64,000 bases of DNA from an uncultured Photobacterium sp. (lineage in GTDB: Bacteria; Pseudomonadota; Gammaproteobacteria; Enterobacterales; Vibrionaceae): positions 62,001-126,000 of the forward strand of contig NZ_CANMZV010000012.1 of NCBI RefSeq assembly GCF_947502415.1, read 5' to 3'. Positions within the stretch are counted from its first letter, which is position 1. The number at the start of each line of letters is the position of its first letter. A model generated the notes under the pieces. The model saw only the letters and a program-made list of their open reading frames with translations, made no database searches and was not told the DNA's origin. This document shows positions 19,997-28,366 of the stretch, piece after piece. The position numbers were made by a program, and so were the translations under genes.

Positions 19997-22255
19997 CTAC
20001 TGCTTACCTGCACGAATGAATCCACCCAAACCACGATCATCTACGAACTTCGTTGCCATATTGCGAACATCATCAGCCAAGGTCGACTGCAAAGCAAACT
20101 CAGCGAGCTGCTCCATCTCATTCACTGAAATATGGCGCAATATATATTTGATCCTGGCGACATTACGGGTATTCATACTCAATGAGCGGTACCCCATCCC
20201 AACCAGTAACAGTGCTCCCACCGGATCACCAGCCAACTCGCCACACACACTAACCGGTATACCGAGTGATTGGCTTGTCTCAATAATATGCTTTAAGGCA
20301 TGCAGGACAGCAGGATGCAACGCATCATAGACACTCGCTACCCGGGAATTGTTCCGATCAACTGCCAATAAATACTGTGTCAGGTCATTACTGCCGACCG
20401 AAATAAAATCAACTTTCCCTTTCAAGGCCGACAGCTGGTATAGCATCGACGGAACTTCAATCATGATCCCGAGCCTTGGTCGCTTCAGCTCCCGCCCTTG
20501 TTCTTTGGCATACTTGGCAACTTCGACATAGGCACGTTCAATCAGAGCCCTGGATTCATCCAGCTCAGCAATACCGGAAATCATTGGCAAGAGAATATCC
20601 ATGTTTTCCAGCCCGATACTTGCTTTCAGCATCGCCCGCACCTGGATCAGAAAAATTTCCGGGTGATCCAGGGTAAAACGGATACCTCGCCAACCCAAAA
20701 ACGGATTATCTTCCTCTATCGCCAAATACGGCAAGGGCTTATCGCCACCAACATCCAGGGTCCGCATTACCACCAGCTTGTCGCTATAGGTTGAGAGTAT
20801 CGCCCGGTATTGCAGTGTCTGCTCTTCTTCCGACGGAAAGCTCCGCTGCAGCAGAAACGGAACCTCTGTCCGGTAAAGACCAACCCCGTCAACGCCCTGG
20901 TTCACCGCAATACTGGTATCGGCACTCAGTCCCGCGTTGAGATGGATGAAAATCCGCTGGTTATCTTGGGTATAGGCCGCTTTACCCAATTCCTCTTCAA
21001 CGGTCTTCGCCAGTTCGTTTTCTTCTTTCAGCAGCCGGGTATACTCGGCCAACACATGTCGATTTGGGTTAACCAAAAAGTCCCCCCGGTAACCATCGAC
21101 AATCACCGGACAGTTATGCACCTTCTCTGGTATAAAATCGACCCCCATTATGGCCGGGATCCCCAAGGCCCGCGACAGGATAGCGGCATGGGAATTCGCA
21201 GCCCCTTCCTGGGCCACCACCGCCGCCAGCTTATCCCGGGGAATACTGGCCAGCATTGCCGCTGTCAGCTCCCGAGTCAATAAAACTACCGGTTCATCCC
21301 ACTGATGCTCGATGCCTCCCTCATTTTGTAAGAAGAACAACAGGCGCTGACCCAATTCGCGAATATCCTGGGCCCGCTCCTTGAGGTACTCATCCTTCAT
21401 CTTGGCAAATCGGTCAGAATAAGCTTCGACCACCTGACGGATCGCCCACTCAGCCTGATCGCCACCAGCAATTTTGGCAAACAGATCCTTACGCAACATA
21501 GGGTCATTAAGCAGATGGCTAAACAGATCAAAAATAGCCAGGGTTTCTTTATGCAGTTCGCTATCGAAGCGCTTCCTAAGCCGCCGGAACTCAGCACCAG
21601 CCAGCTCGACAGCAATACTCAGCCTCTCCTGTTCGGCTTCAAGATCCACGCAGGAGGCGGGCGAGACCTGTTCTAGCCTGGGCTGGTTATCATCCCACCA
21701 CGCTCTGGCAATCGCGACGCCGGTTGATGCCGCCGAACCAATAAGGTGTAGGCCATTGTGTTGATCTGGCCACATTCCCTGTGCTTTGGCATGGGCAAGG
21801 ATCACCGCCAGCTGAGCAGCCAGTGTTACCATGAAAGACTCTTCGCTTTCATCGAATTCCCGTCGCTCGCGCTGCTGGATAACCAAGACACCTAACACTT
21901 GGCGCTGGTGAATAATTGGAGTACCAAAAAACGAACCGAAAGACTCTTCACCGATACCGGGAAGATGTTTGAAATGGGGGTGATGACAGGCATCGGCAAC
22001 ATTAATGGGCTCAGCACGGCTCCCGACCAAACCGACAAGACCTTCATCAAAGTCCAGTCCTATTTGCCGGTGGGGCTTCGTCAGCCCCTGAGTCGCCATC
22101 AGCGTAAATTTCCGACGTTTATGATCCGCGATATAGACAGAGCAGCACTCCGTCTTCATTGCACGGCAGGTACTGACAACCAGCTGTTCAAGCGCTTCCA
22201 TCAAGCTCGGTGCGCTTGCGACCTTCTCAACAATTTCTCTAAGCTGCGTCAGCAT
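19997..22255 (-). CDS. ptsP: Phosphoenolpyruvate-protein phosphotransferase PtsP (enzyme I-Ntr)
   Basis: First enzyme of the nitrogen-related PTS; takes phosphate from PEP and passes it to NPr. 752 residues: an N-terminal GAF domain (about 1-155, with SVYIADHKRRKFTLMATQGL) that in E. coli binds glutamine, the PEP-utilising domain with the active histidine in EGAANSHAAILSRALGIPAI, and the TIM-barrel PEP-binding domain (LYRTEVPFL; VGSNDLTQYLLAVDRNN; SVCGELAGDP). It follows rppH by 26 bases, as in E. coli. Confidence 0.97.
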   Translation of the reverse strand: MLTQLREIVEKVASAPSLMEALEQLVVSTCRAMKTECCSVYIADHKRRKFTLMATQGLTKPHRQIGLDFDEGLVGLVGSRAEPINVADACHHPHFKHLPGIGEESFGSFFGTPIIHQRQVLGVLVIQQRERREFDESEESFMVTLAAQLAVILAHAKAQGMWPDQHNGLHLIGSAASTGVAIARAWWDDNQPRLEQVSPASCVDLEAEQERLSIAVELAGAEFRRLRKRFDSELHKETLAIFDLFSHLLNDPMLRKDLFAKIAGGDQAEWAIRQVVEAYSDRFAKMKDEYLKERAQDIRELGQRLLFFLQNEGGIEHQWDEPVVLLTRELTAAMLASIPRDKLAAVVAQEGAANSHAAILSRALGIPAIMGVDFIPEKVHNCPVIVDGYRGDFLVNPNRHVLAEYTRLLKEENELAKTVEEELGKAAYTQDNQRIFIHLNAGLSADTSIAVNQGVDGVGLYRTEVPFLLQRSFPSEEEQTLQYRAILSTYSDKLVVMRTLDVGGDKPLPYLAIEEDNPFLGWRGIRFTLDHPEIFLIQVRAMLKASIGLENMDILLPMISGIAELDESRALIERAYVEVAKYAKEQGRELKRPRLGIMIEVPSMLYQLSALKGKVDFISVGSNDLTQYLLAVDRNNSRVASVYDALHPAVLHALKHIIETSQSLGIPVSVCGELAGDPVGALLLVGMGYRSLSMNTRNVARIKYILRHISVNEMEQLAEFALQSTLADDVRNMATKFVDDRGLGGFIRAGKQ

Positions 22256-22281
22256 AATAAACCTTACCTGGGATTTCAGCG

Positions 22282-22803
22282 TTATCCTCGCTTGCCTCTG
22301 CGCTTGGCCTTACGCTCTCTTCTCTCCTTGAATGGCATGGCCATCGCGGCAAACTCCTTCAGCGCCCGCCGATAGACATCCCGCTTAAAAGACACAACCT
22401 GGCGCACCGGGTACCAATAACTGACCCATCGCCAACCATCAAATTCAGGCGTGTTACCACGCTGCATGTTCACCTTTGACTCATCACATTCCAGGCTAAG
22501 CAAAAACCACTTTTGCTTCTGCCCGATACAAACCGGCTTAGAGTCCCACCTTACCAGGCGCTTGGGTAATTTATAACGTAGCCAATGTCGGCTTGACGCC
22601 AAAATTCGGACATCTTTCTTTGTAAGCCCTACTTCCTCATACAGCTCCCGGTACATGGCTTGTTCCGGGGTTTCCCCCTCATCAATGCCGCCTTGCGGAA
22701 ACTGCCAGGAATGTTGTCCATATCGTCGAGCCCAAAATACTTGGCCATGGCTATTACAGATAACTATCCCTACATTAGGGCGGTATCCATCGCCATCAAT
22801 CAC
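22282..22803 (-). CDS. rppH: RNA pyrophosphohydrolase, GTG start
   Basis: Removes pyrophosphate from the 5' end of transcripts, triggering RNase E decay. 173 residues with a complete Nudix box, [17 protein letters not shown] followed by YEEVGL (about 37-59). The N-terminus [17 protein letters not shown] is canonical and is reached from GTG at 22803 with GAGG seven bases upstream; E. coli rppH also starts with GTG. The C-terminus is Arg/Lys-rich, as usual. First gene of rppH-ptsP-TSUP-lgt. Confidence 0.97.
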   Translation of the reverse strand: MIDGDGYRPNVGIVICNSHGQVFWARRYGQHSWQFPQGGIDEGETPEQAMYRELYEEVGLTKKDVRILASSRHWLRYKLPKRLVRWDSKPVCIGQKQKWFLLSLECDESKVNMQRGNTPEFDGWRWVSYWYPVRQVVSFKRDVYRRALKEFAAMAMPFKERRERKAKRRGKRG

Positions 22804-23651
22804 TGGACGACCTCAACTATAAATCTCTATTAACAGTGATTTTTTCACAGACGATGCAATGGGTAAACAAACATTCTAATTAATAACTGTTTTTTCCTAC
22901 CTAGCACTCAATTTCTGGATAACCTCACCGACTCGGCTAATTTATAAACAGGCAAATGAGACATACACCACATTTATACACGCTTTCTGTGGATAGATTT
23001 GTGAAGAAGCCTGTTTTTTTAAAAATCCCGACAAACCATGATTGATACAAAACTGTAATCAAAAACAAAAAACAACCAATAAAAACATTTACAGACAACA
23101 ACTTAAATGAAAATTAAATTAGTATCCACTCATTAAGGAAAGATCATTTTTGTTATAAAAACAGGATCGGTCAAAGATTAACCAACCACTGCTTTATCCA
23201 CACCAAAAATCAGCAGCAGCAACTTTCCCACCGAAATAAACGCTGAAATATCCACCAAACACCTGGATGTATAACCATATTCTGCAGAATAAAAATATTT
23301 ACCCCAACATCCTGTGGATATCTTTATGAAAGATCCTTACATTAGTGCTTGATAACCTCTACCCTTCGCCAGATGACTCAACACCAAAACAACCAACAAG
23401 AGCAAAAAAAAACATTTTATTCAACATGATAGATAAGCACCCACCAATTTCATATAAAGTGATTTATAGCACCTGGCAGGATCGTCTGTATTTCAACCAA
23501 CTATCTCTAATTCATCCGCAATAGCCAAGCGCTGTACTTCTTAATCACAAGCTACCGGGGTGCCCTTTACGAGTACTATTATCAGCATAGAAGCGCTGTG
23601 ATAGTATGCTTGGTTCCTGTAATGATTCCCCCAAATTAAACCTTAATTGTT
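22804..23651. other. 848-base non-coding gap between rppH and mutH
   Basis: AT-rich, no convincing ORF or RNA gene. Between 22914 and 23321 it holds a dense set of DnaA-box-like sites, listed separately. This is an unusually long gap for an otherwise compact region; rppH and mutH are divergently oriented, so both promoters should also lie here. Confidence 0.6.
22914..23321. promoter_or_regulatory. Cluster of DnaA-box-like sequences
   Basis: Seen directly: one perfect DnaA box TTATCCACA at 23194-23202, and near matches TCTGGATAA (22914-22922), TGTGGATAG (22988-22996), TGTGGATAT (23313-23321). The seven-base core TATCCAC occurs, counting both strands, five times: 22989-22995, 23123-23129, 23195-23201, 23249-23255, 23314-23320. 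Chance would give well under one. DnaA-titration and reactivation sites (datA, DARS) in E. coli are intergenic clusters of this sort; function here is inference. Confidence 0.45.
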
Positions 23652-24320
23652 ATGCGTCCGACTCCTCAGACAGAGCAAGAACTCCTCAGCCGTGCCCACG
23701 ATTTGGCAGGGCTTACCCTCGGTGAACTGGCAGAGCAAGCCGGTATCATTACACCACCGGATCTGAAGCGAGATAAAGGCTGGGTAGGCCAGTTACTGGA
23801 ATGGCATCTTGGAGCGGTAGCCGGCAGCAAACCTGTGCCAGATTTCATGGAACTGGGCATTGAGCTCAAAACCATTCCAATCGGCTACAACGGCAAACCA
23901 CTTGAGACGACCTTCGTCTGCGTCGCGCCACTCATTGGCCTGCAAGGATTAAACTGGGAGAACAGCCATATCCGACATAAGCTGGCAAAGGTACTCTGGA
24001 TCCCAGTTGAGGGTGAACGGGATATACCTCTGGCTGACCGCCATGTCGGCTCGCCGCTGTTATGGAGCCCATCTGTCGAGGAAGAGCTACAGCTGCGCCG
24101 CGACTGGGAAGAGCTCATGGACATGATTGTGCTGGGACAAATAGAACAAATCACGGCGAGACATGGTGAAGTACTGCAACTGCGGCCAAAAGCCGCAAAC
24201 AGCAAAGCACTGACCGAAGCCTACGGTGCCAATGGCCAGCCAATAAAAACCCTTCCGAGGGGATTTTATCTCAAAACAAGCTTCACCGCCGAATTACTCA
24301 GACGGCATTTCATCTTATAA
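23652..24320 (+). CDS. mutH: DNA mismatch repair endonuclease MutH
   Basis: Nicks the unmethylated strand at hemimethylated GATC when activated by MutS-MutL. 222 residues (E. coli 229). The PD-(D/E)XK-type active site is Asp64, Glu71 and Lys73 in [13 protein letters not shown]. The C-terminal [16 protein letters not shown] is the conserved MutH tail. ATG at 23652 is the natural start. Its presence implies Dam methylation, as expected for Vibrionaceae. Its last six bases overlap the converging small gene downstream. Confidence 0.96.
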   Translation: MRPTPQTEQELLSRAHDLAGLTLGELAEQAGIITPPDLKRDKGWVGQLLEWHLGAVAGSKPVPDFMELGIELKTIPIGYNGKPLETTFVCVAPLIGLQGLNWENSHIRHKLAKVLWIPVEGERDIPLADRHVGSPLLWSPSVEEELQLRRDWEELMDMIVLGQIEQITARHGEVLQLRPKAANSKALTEAYGANGQPIKTLPRGFYLKTSFTAELLRRHFIL

Positions 24321-24617
24321 CGAGATAATCATATCTTCCTGACAGGAAGATACCTTACCGTCCGGAGAAAATTCATCATAGGGATCTATCACCCGCAGAA
24401 CAACCGAAGTGATCCCTAGCGGATGAAGCAACTCCTTGACCTGTTCAATGGACTGAAAACGCATCATTTCATCATTGTCATTCTTTAATGGCTCAAGCTG
24501 CTGCTTAAATTCAATTTCCATCAAATAGTCTGAGCAACCGGCATAACTGTTCAGAATACATTTGGGAACTTGGCCATGACCCGCTTTCAACCAATGTTTC
24601 AACTGTGTCAGTTTCAT
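24315..24617 (-). CDS. Small conserved protein of unknown function (DUF6482-like)
   Basis: 100 residues from ATG 24617, which is preceded by a strong AGGAGG six bases upstream; an upstream in-frame extension lacks a ribosome site. It opens [20 protein letters not shown] and has no signal peptide or membrane segment. The GHGQVPK and [10 protein letters not shown] region, with four cysteines in all, looks like the small DUF6482 family of gamma-proteobacteria, but I recall this only loosely. Function unknown. It converges on mutH and is divergent from tas. Confidence 0.75.
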   Translation of the reverse strand: MKLTQLKHWLKAGHGQVPKCILNSYAGCSDYLMEIEFKQQLEPLKNDNDEMMRFQSIEQVKELLHPLGITSVVLRVIDPYDEFSPDGKVSSCQEDMIISL

Positions 24618-24815
24618 TACGCCTCCTAGGATCCTACGGCTAGACACCGAATCAGGGATCAGTCAGTTTTTAACTATGTGACATATTAACAATATCAGCA
24701 AGATGCCTTTTGGGAATTGTTCTGGGGCAGAGCACATTTCTAATTGCTTTTCGTCCTTCTCAGCACGATAAAGACAGGTTATATTCAAAGAAAATCACTG
24801 GTCCAAGGAGGGCTT

Positions 24816-25850
24816 ATGGAATACCACCAACTCCCCCATTCCTCGCTGGAAGTCAGTAAAATCTGTCTCGGTACGATGACATTCGGCGAGCAGAACAGCG
24901 AAACGGATGCTCATAACCAACTGGATTTTGCTTTTGAGCGGGGAGTAAACTTCATCGACACCGCAGAGATGTATCCGGTGCCACCCAAACCGGAAACTCA
25001 GGGACTGACTGAAACCTATATCGGCAACTGGCTGAAAAAATCCGGTAAGCGGGATAAAGTAATTCTGGCGACTAAAGTGGCCGGGCCAAGAAGCCTTCCT
25101 TATATCCGCGAAAATATGGCTCTTGATAGGCGCAATATCCATGATGCAATCGAAGCCAGCCTCAACCGCCTCCAGACTGATTATATCGACCTTTACCAAC
25201 TTCACTGGCCTCAGCGCGAAACCAACTGCTTCGGCACCCTCAACTATCCCTATAAAGATGAAAACTGTGGCGTCACGATCACCGATACCCTTGAAGCTCT
25301 GGCTGAATTAATCCGGGCCGGTAAAATTCGCTACATCGGTCTGTCCAACGAAACCCCGTGGGGCGTGATGTCCTTTCTCCGTTTGGCCGAAAAACACGAT
25401 TTACCACGCGTCATCTCGATCCAGAACCCATACAACCTGCTAAACCGTAGCTTCGAAGTCGGCATCTCAGAGATCAGCCATCATGAAGGGGTCGAACTAC
25501 TGGCATACTCACCACTGGCGTTTGGTACTTTAAGTGGCAAATACTTACATGGAGCTCGTCCGACCGGAGCACGCTGTACCTTATTTGAGCGTTTCTCCCG
25601 CTACTTTAATCAGCAAGGCATTGCCGCAACCCAAGCCTATGTCGATATAGCTAACAAGCACGGCCTTGATCCGGCCAAAATGGCACTGGCATTTGTTAAT
25701 CAACGTCCTTTTGTGGCATCCAATATCATTGGCGCGACTACTCTTGAGCAGCTGGGCGCCAATATTGACAGCATCAACCTCAAACTCAGCAATGACGTAC
25801 TGACTGATTTGGAAGAAATTGGAGTGAGCTACTCTAACCCTTGCCCATAA
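24816..25850 (+). CDS. tas: NADP(H)-dependent aldo-keto reductase Tas
   Basis: Aldo-keto reductase of the Tas group; E. coli tas was found as a suppressor of tyrosine auxotrophy, but its physiological substrate is unclear. 344 residues from ATG 24816, preceded by AAGGAGGG. Catalytic residues fit the family: Asp-Tyr in FIDTAEMYPVPPKPETQG, Lys in LATKVAGP, His in LYQLHWPQR. The sequences MTFGEQNSETDAHNQLD and PYNLLNRSFEVG are diagnostic of Tas. It follows mutH as in other gamma-proteobacteria. Confidence 0.94.
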   Translation: MEYHQLPHSSLEVSKICLGTMTFGEQNSETDAHNQLDFAFERGVNFIDTAEMYPVPPKPETQGLTETYIGNWLKKSGKRDKVILATKVAGPRSLPYIRENMALDRRNIHDAIEASLNRLQTDYIDLYQLHWPQRETNCFGTLNYPYKDENCGVTITDTLEALAELIRAGKIRYIGLSNETPWGVMSFLRLAEKHDLPRVISIQNPYNLLNRSFEVGISEISHHEGVELLAYSPLAFGTLSGKYLHGARPTGARCTLFERFSRYFNQQGIAATQAYVDIANKHGLDPAKMALAFVNQRPFVASNIIGATTLEQLGANIDSINLKLSNDVLTDLEEIGVSYSNPCP

Positions 25851-25894
25851 CCAACCCCTATCGTGATAGATTTAGCTCGAATATAGCTGCCAAT

Positions 25895-25922
25895 AAAAGA
25901 GCCCCCGGTAACCGGGGGCTGC
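25895..25922. terminator. GC-rich hairpin after tas
   Basis: AGCCCCC-GGTAACC-GGGGGCT (about 25900-25920). The T-rich side (CTCTTTTATT) is on the minus strand, so it terminates leftward transcription better than tas transcription; it may serve both. Confidence 0.6.
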
Positions 25923-26035
25923 TACACTATCCCCTCCGGTACAACAGCATGACTTTCAGGAAAACCAGCATACAAAGTCCTTATTTATGCTCCTTGATAT
26001 CTCAGCCATATAGCACTGTTTATTATTGACAAAAA

Positions 26036-26287
26036 TTACAGCTTAATTGTCCTCAACAATTGCAGTAAAACCTTTGCAGCCGGTCCCAGCGGATGCTGAG
26101 TAGACCACGCAATATCCACTCCTTGCTGCCAGGGCTGACTTTCAAAATCCAGCGCGAGACGCGTTAGCACTCCCGATTCAATCACATCCCTGACCATCTC
26201 TACCGGTAATGCCGTCCAGCCAATCCCGCTACTGACCAACTGCATTGCTGAGATTGCGTTCTCCGTCTGCCAGACAGAATCCGCCAT
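26036..26287 (-). pseudogene. C-terminal remnant of a LysR-family regulator
   Basis: Only about 83 residues remain of a protein normally near 300. What is left matches the end of a LysR effector domain (AISAMQLVSSGIGWTALPVEMV, then a basic C-terminus). There is no helix-turn-helix region, and the frame is closed by a stop about 20 codons upstream of the ATG at 26287. It directly abuts, and partly overlaps, the 5' end of a divergently oriented PACE efflux gene, as if a deletion had removed the LysR N-terminus and the shared promoter. A functional protein is unlikely. Confidence 0.75.
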
Positions 26288-26317
26288 GCAATCGGTTTTG
26301 AACTGATAGCCCTTACC

Positions 26318-26680
26318 ATGATTGTGGCTATCCTAAGCCAGCTATTCGGCTTTGAAGCACACAAGGTCGGCGCGTTAGGTATAGCCTTCTCTCTCTTTGC
26401 TACCGGTTGGAACTTTGCTTATAACTTATTGTTTGACAAAGCCATGATGAAATACACCGGACAGCTGGAAAAGCGAACTAAACACCGGATCATACATGCC
26501 ATCCTATTTGAGGTAAGCCTGCTATGGTTCACCCTGCCAGTAATTGCCTGGTGGCTGAACATTAGTTTGATTGATGCCTTCATCATGGATATCGGCTTGG
26601 TTGTCTTCTACCTGTTCTACACCTACAGATACAACCTTGCTTATGACAAAGTGTTTCCTCTACCAGCCAAGGCGGCATAA
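26318..26680 (+). CDS. PACE-family efflux transporter, 5' end damaged
   Basis: Proteobacterial antimicrobial compound efflux family (AceI-like, two bacterial transmembrane-pair domains), which exports biocides such as chlorhexidine or short diamines. From ATG 26318 only 120 residues result, beginning inside membrane segment 1. The homologous frame continues upstream to 26252 and encodes DRIRHAIGFELIALT, the missing start of domain 1, but contains no ATG, GTG or TTG before a stop at 26249-26251. Domain 2 is intact (RIIHAILFEVSLLWFTLP; DAFIMDIGLVVFYLFYT). The gene has therefore probably lost its own start and promoter; it may be expressed as a truncated form or be a pseudogene. Confidence 0.7.
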   Translation: MIVAILSQLFGFEAHKVGALGIAFSLFATGWNFAYNLLFDKAMMKYTGQLEKRTKHRIIHAILFEVSLLWFTLPVIAWWLNISLIDAFIMDIGLVVFYLFYTYRYNLAYDKVFPLPAKAA

Positions 26681-26730
26681 AACCAAACTGAACAATAAAC
26701 TGATCCAATCAGTTGATTTCCCACCACACA

Positions 26731-26757
26731 CAAAAAAAGCGCCCAAAGGCGCTTTTC
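26731..26757. terminator. Bidirectional terminator between PACE gene and vpsR
   Basis: Stem AGCGCC (26738-26743) / GGCGCT (26748-26753), loop CAAA, with seven T on the minus strand and TTTT on the plus strand. Confidence 0.85.
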
Positions 26758-26769
26758 ATTGTTAACTTG

Positions 26770-28107
26770 TCAGCCCTGGCGGAAATGCCGTGGAGGGGGG
26801 ACAAGATCATGCTTGTTCAGCAAGCGGTACATAGTGGCACGCGAAACACCAAGCTCACGTGCTGCCGCCGAAATCTGCCCCTTATTATTTTCCAGTACCG
26901 TCAGTAAGGCACTGCGTTCCGATTCTTCACGTATCTTCTTCAGACTCTGTTTATCATCACACAAACGAGGAAGATCAAAATGCTCGGCTTCAATCACCTT
27001 ACTTTCAGCCAACAAAATAGCCCGCTTGATTTGACCAATCAGCTCCCGGACATTACCCGGCCACGGATAATGTAACAACAGCTTCTGAGCTTCCTCCGAC
27101 AGCGACTTCGCCATGCTGTTATACTGACGGGAGAACTTCAGCAACAGATACTCAGCCAGCAACAAAATGTCCTCTCCCCGCTCACGCAGTGCTGGCACGA
27201 CCAAACCCAACACATTCAGACGATAGTAAAGATCTTCACGAATCTTTCCACTCGCCAACAGCTCTTCCAGCGGATAACAAGTCGAGACAATCAAACGAGC
27301 ATCAGACTTTATCAAATCACCATCAATTGATGTGAAATACCCATCCTGCAGGAAACGGGACAGCTCTTGCTGGCGCTCATCATTGAGCAAAGAAATTTCA
27401 TCAAGATACAAGACACCTTTATTAGCTGCATCAAAACAGCACCGGTTCTGAGCTGGATGATTATCATCGACCAACGTCCAGCTATTATTGACAGCATCAC
27501 AATTGACGCTGACAAACGTGGCCTTGGCACGGGTTGAAGCCTGGTAAATCGCCTGAGCGACCAGCTCTTTCCCGGTACCAATTTCCCCCTGAACAAAAAC
27601 CGGCATATCCGCAGCTGCCATCCGCGTGACCTGATGGCGCAGCTTCTTCATTGCAGCCGCATTTCCCTGTAGCCCGTGCTGGCCAAAGTTCCCAAGCTCA
27701 GGCCACACCTTGCGTTCAAGCTGCAACATACCCAACTGATGACCGATTGTCTTCAGTAACTGAGATTCCGGCACTGGCGACGTAAAATAGTCGATACAAA
27801 AACTAACAATAAACTGGCAAATCGTTTCTGTATTAAGCTGAGCTTCACGTACCAATGCCAGCCAACGTGCTTGTTTGTTCCGGTTTACCACCCCGGCAAT
27901 ACCATTGAGACTAAAATCATCTTGAGTCAGATCCACGACACCGACACAAGGCCCTACTTCCAATAGCAACGACTCGGCAGTACGGAGATCATAACAGCGG
28001 TGGCATATCCAACCAGCCTTCTCCAACGTCTCGATCCAGGGTATATTGCTCCCCCCTAATACGATTAATGTTCCCAGGGCTGAAGCGTGCTTCAATTCTG
28101 TCTTCAT
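26770..28107 (-). CDS. vpsR: VpsR-like sigma54-type response regulator
   Basis: Homologue of Vibrio VpsR, the c-di-GMP-responsive activator of exopolysaccharide and biofilm genes. 445 residues: divergent receiver domain with Asp59 (CVGVVDL), AAA+ domain with Walker A GEIGTGKE (174-181) and Walker B-like GVLYLDEI, and a Fis-type helix-turn-helix at the C-terminus (AARELGVSRATMYRLLNKH). The GAFTGA loop for sigma54 contact is absent, as in VpsR, which works with sigma70 RNA polymerase. It lies next to lysS, as in V. cholerae, with one symporter gene between. Which polysaccharide locus it controls cannot be told from this window. Confidence 0.9.
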   Translation of the reverse strand: MKTELKHASALGTLIVLGGSNIPWIETLEKAGWICHRCYDLRTAESLLLEVGPCVGVVDLTQDDFSLNGIAGVVNRNKQARWLALVREAQLNTETICQFIVSFCIDYFTSPVPESQLLKTIGHQLGMLQLERKVWPELGNFGQHGLQGNAAAMKKLRHQVTRMAAADMPVFVQGEIGTGKELVAQAIYQASTRAKATFVSVNCDAVNNSWTLVDDNHPAQNRCCFDAANKGVLYLDEISLLNDERQQELSRFLQDGYFTSIDGDLIKSDARLIVSTCYPLEELLASGKIREDLYYRLNVLGLVVPALRERGEDILLLAEYLLLKFSRQYNSMAKSLSEEAQKLLLHYPWPGNVRELIGQIKRAILLAESKVIEAEHFDLPRLCDDKQSLKKIREESERSALLTVLENNKGQISAAARELGVSRATMYRLLNKHDLVPPPRHFRQG

Positions 28108-28322
28108 CCTTTACCGCCTTTCCATCTGCCAGGACAAATCACCGATTCATTAACCTGCGGCATCACCACATGGCGTAATTAAGCTCAGGATTTGCTCTAT
28201 AATTCATACAGATAAAATACCAAACACTAATGATAAATTGCTCGGCAAAACAAATGCAACCTGTTTACTATTATAATCAATATCCTGATAAATATTTCAT
28301 CTAAATTATCGCCCCCAAACGC

Positions 28323-28345
28323 AAAAAGCGCCCGAAGGCGCTTTT
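28323..28345 (-). terminator. Terminator after the 28.4-29.6 kb symporter
   Basis: Stem AAAAGCGCC / GGCGCTTTT (28324-28332 / 28337-28345), loop CGAA, with flanking A/T tract. Its stem is the same sequence as that of the vpsR terminator at 26731-26757. Confidence 0.85.
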
Positions 28346-28366
28346 ATATCATCATCTAATTGCGAG

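Noticed and set aside
22804-23651. crtS-like site triggering second-chromosome replication
   Set aside because: Vibrionaceae carry one, but its known gene neighbourhood is different, and I cannot match its sequence from memory; the DnaA-box cluster is reported without this claim.
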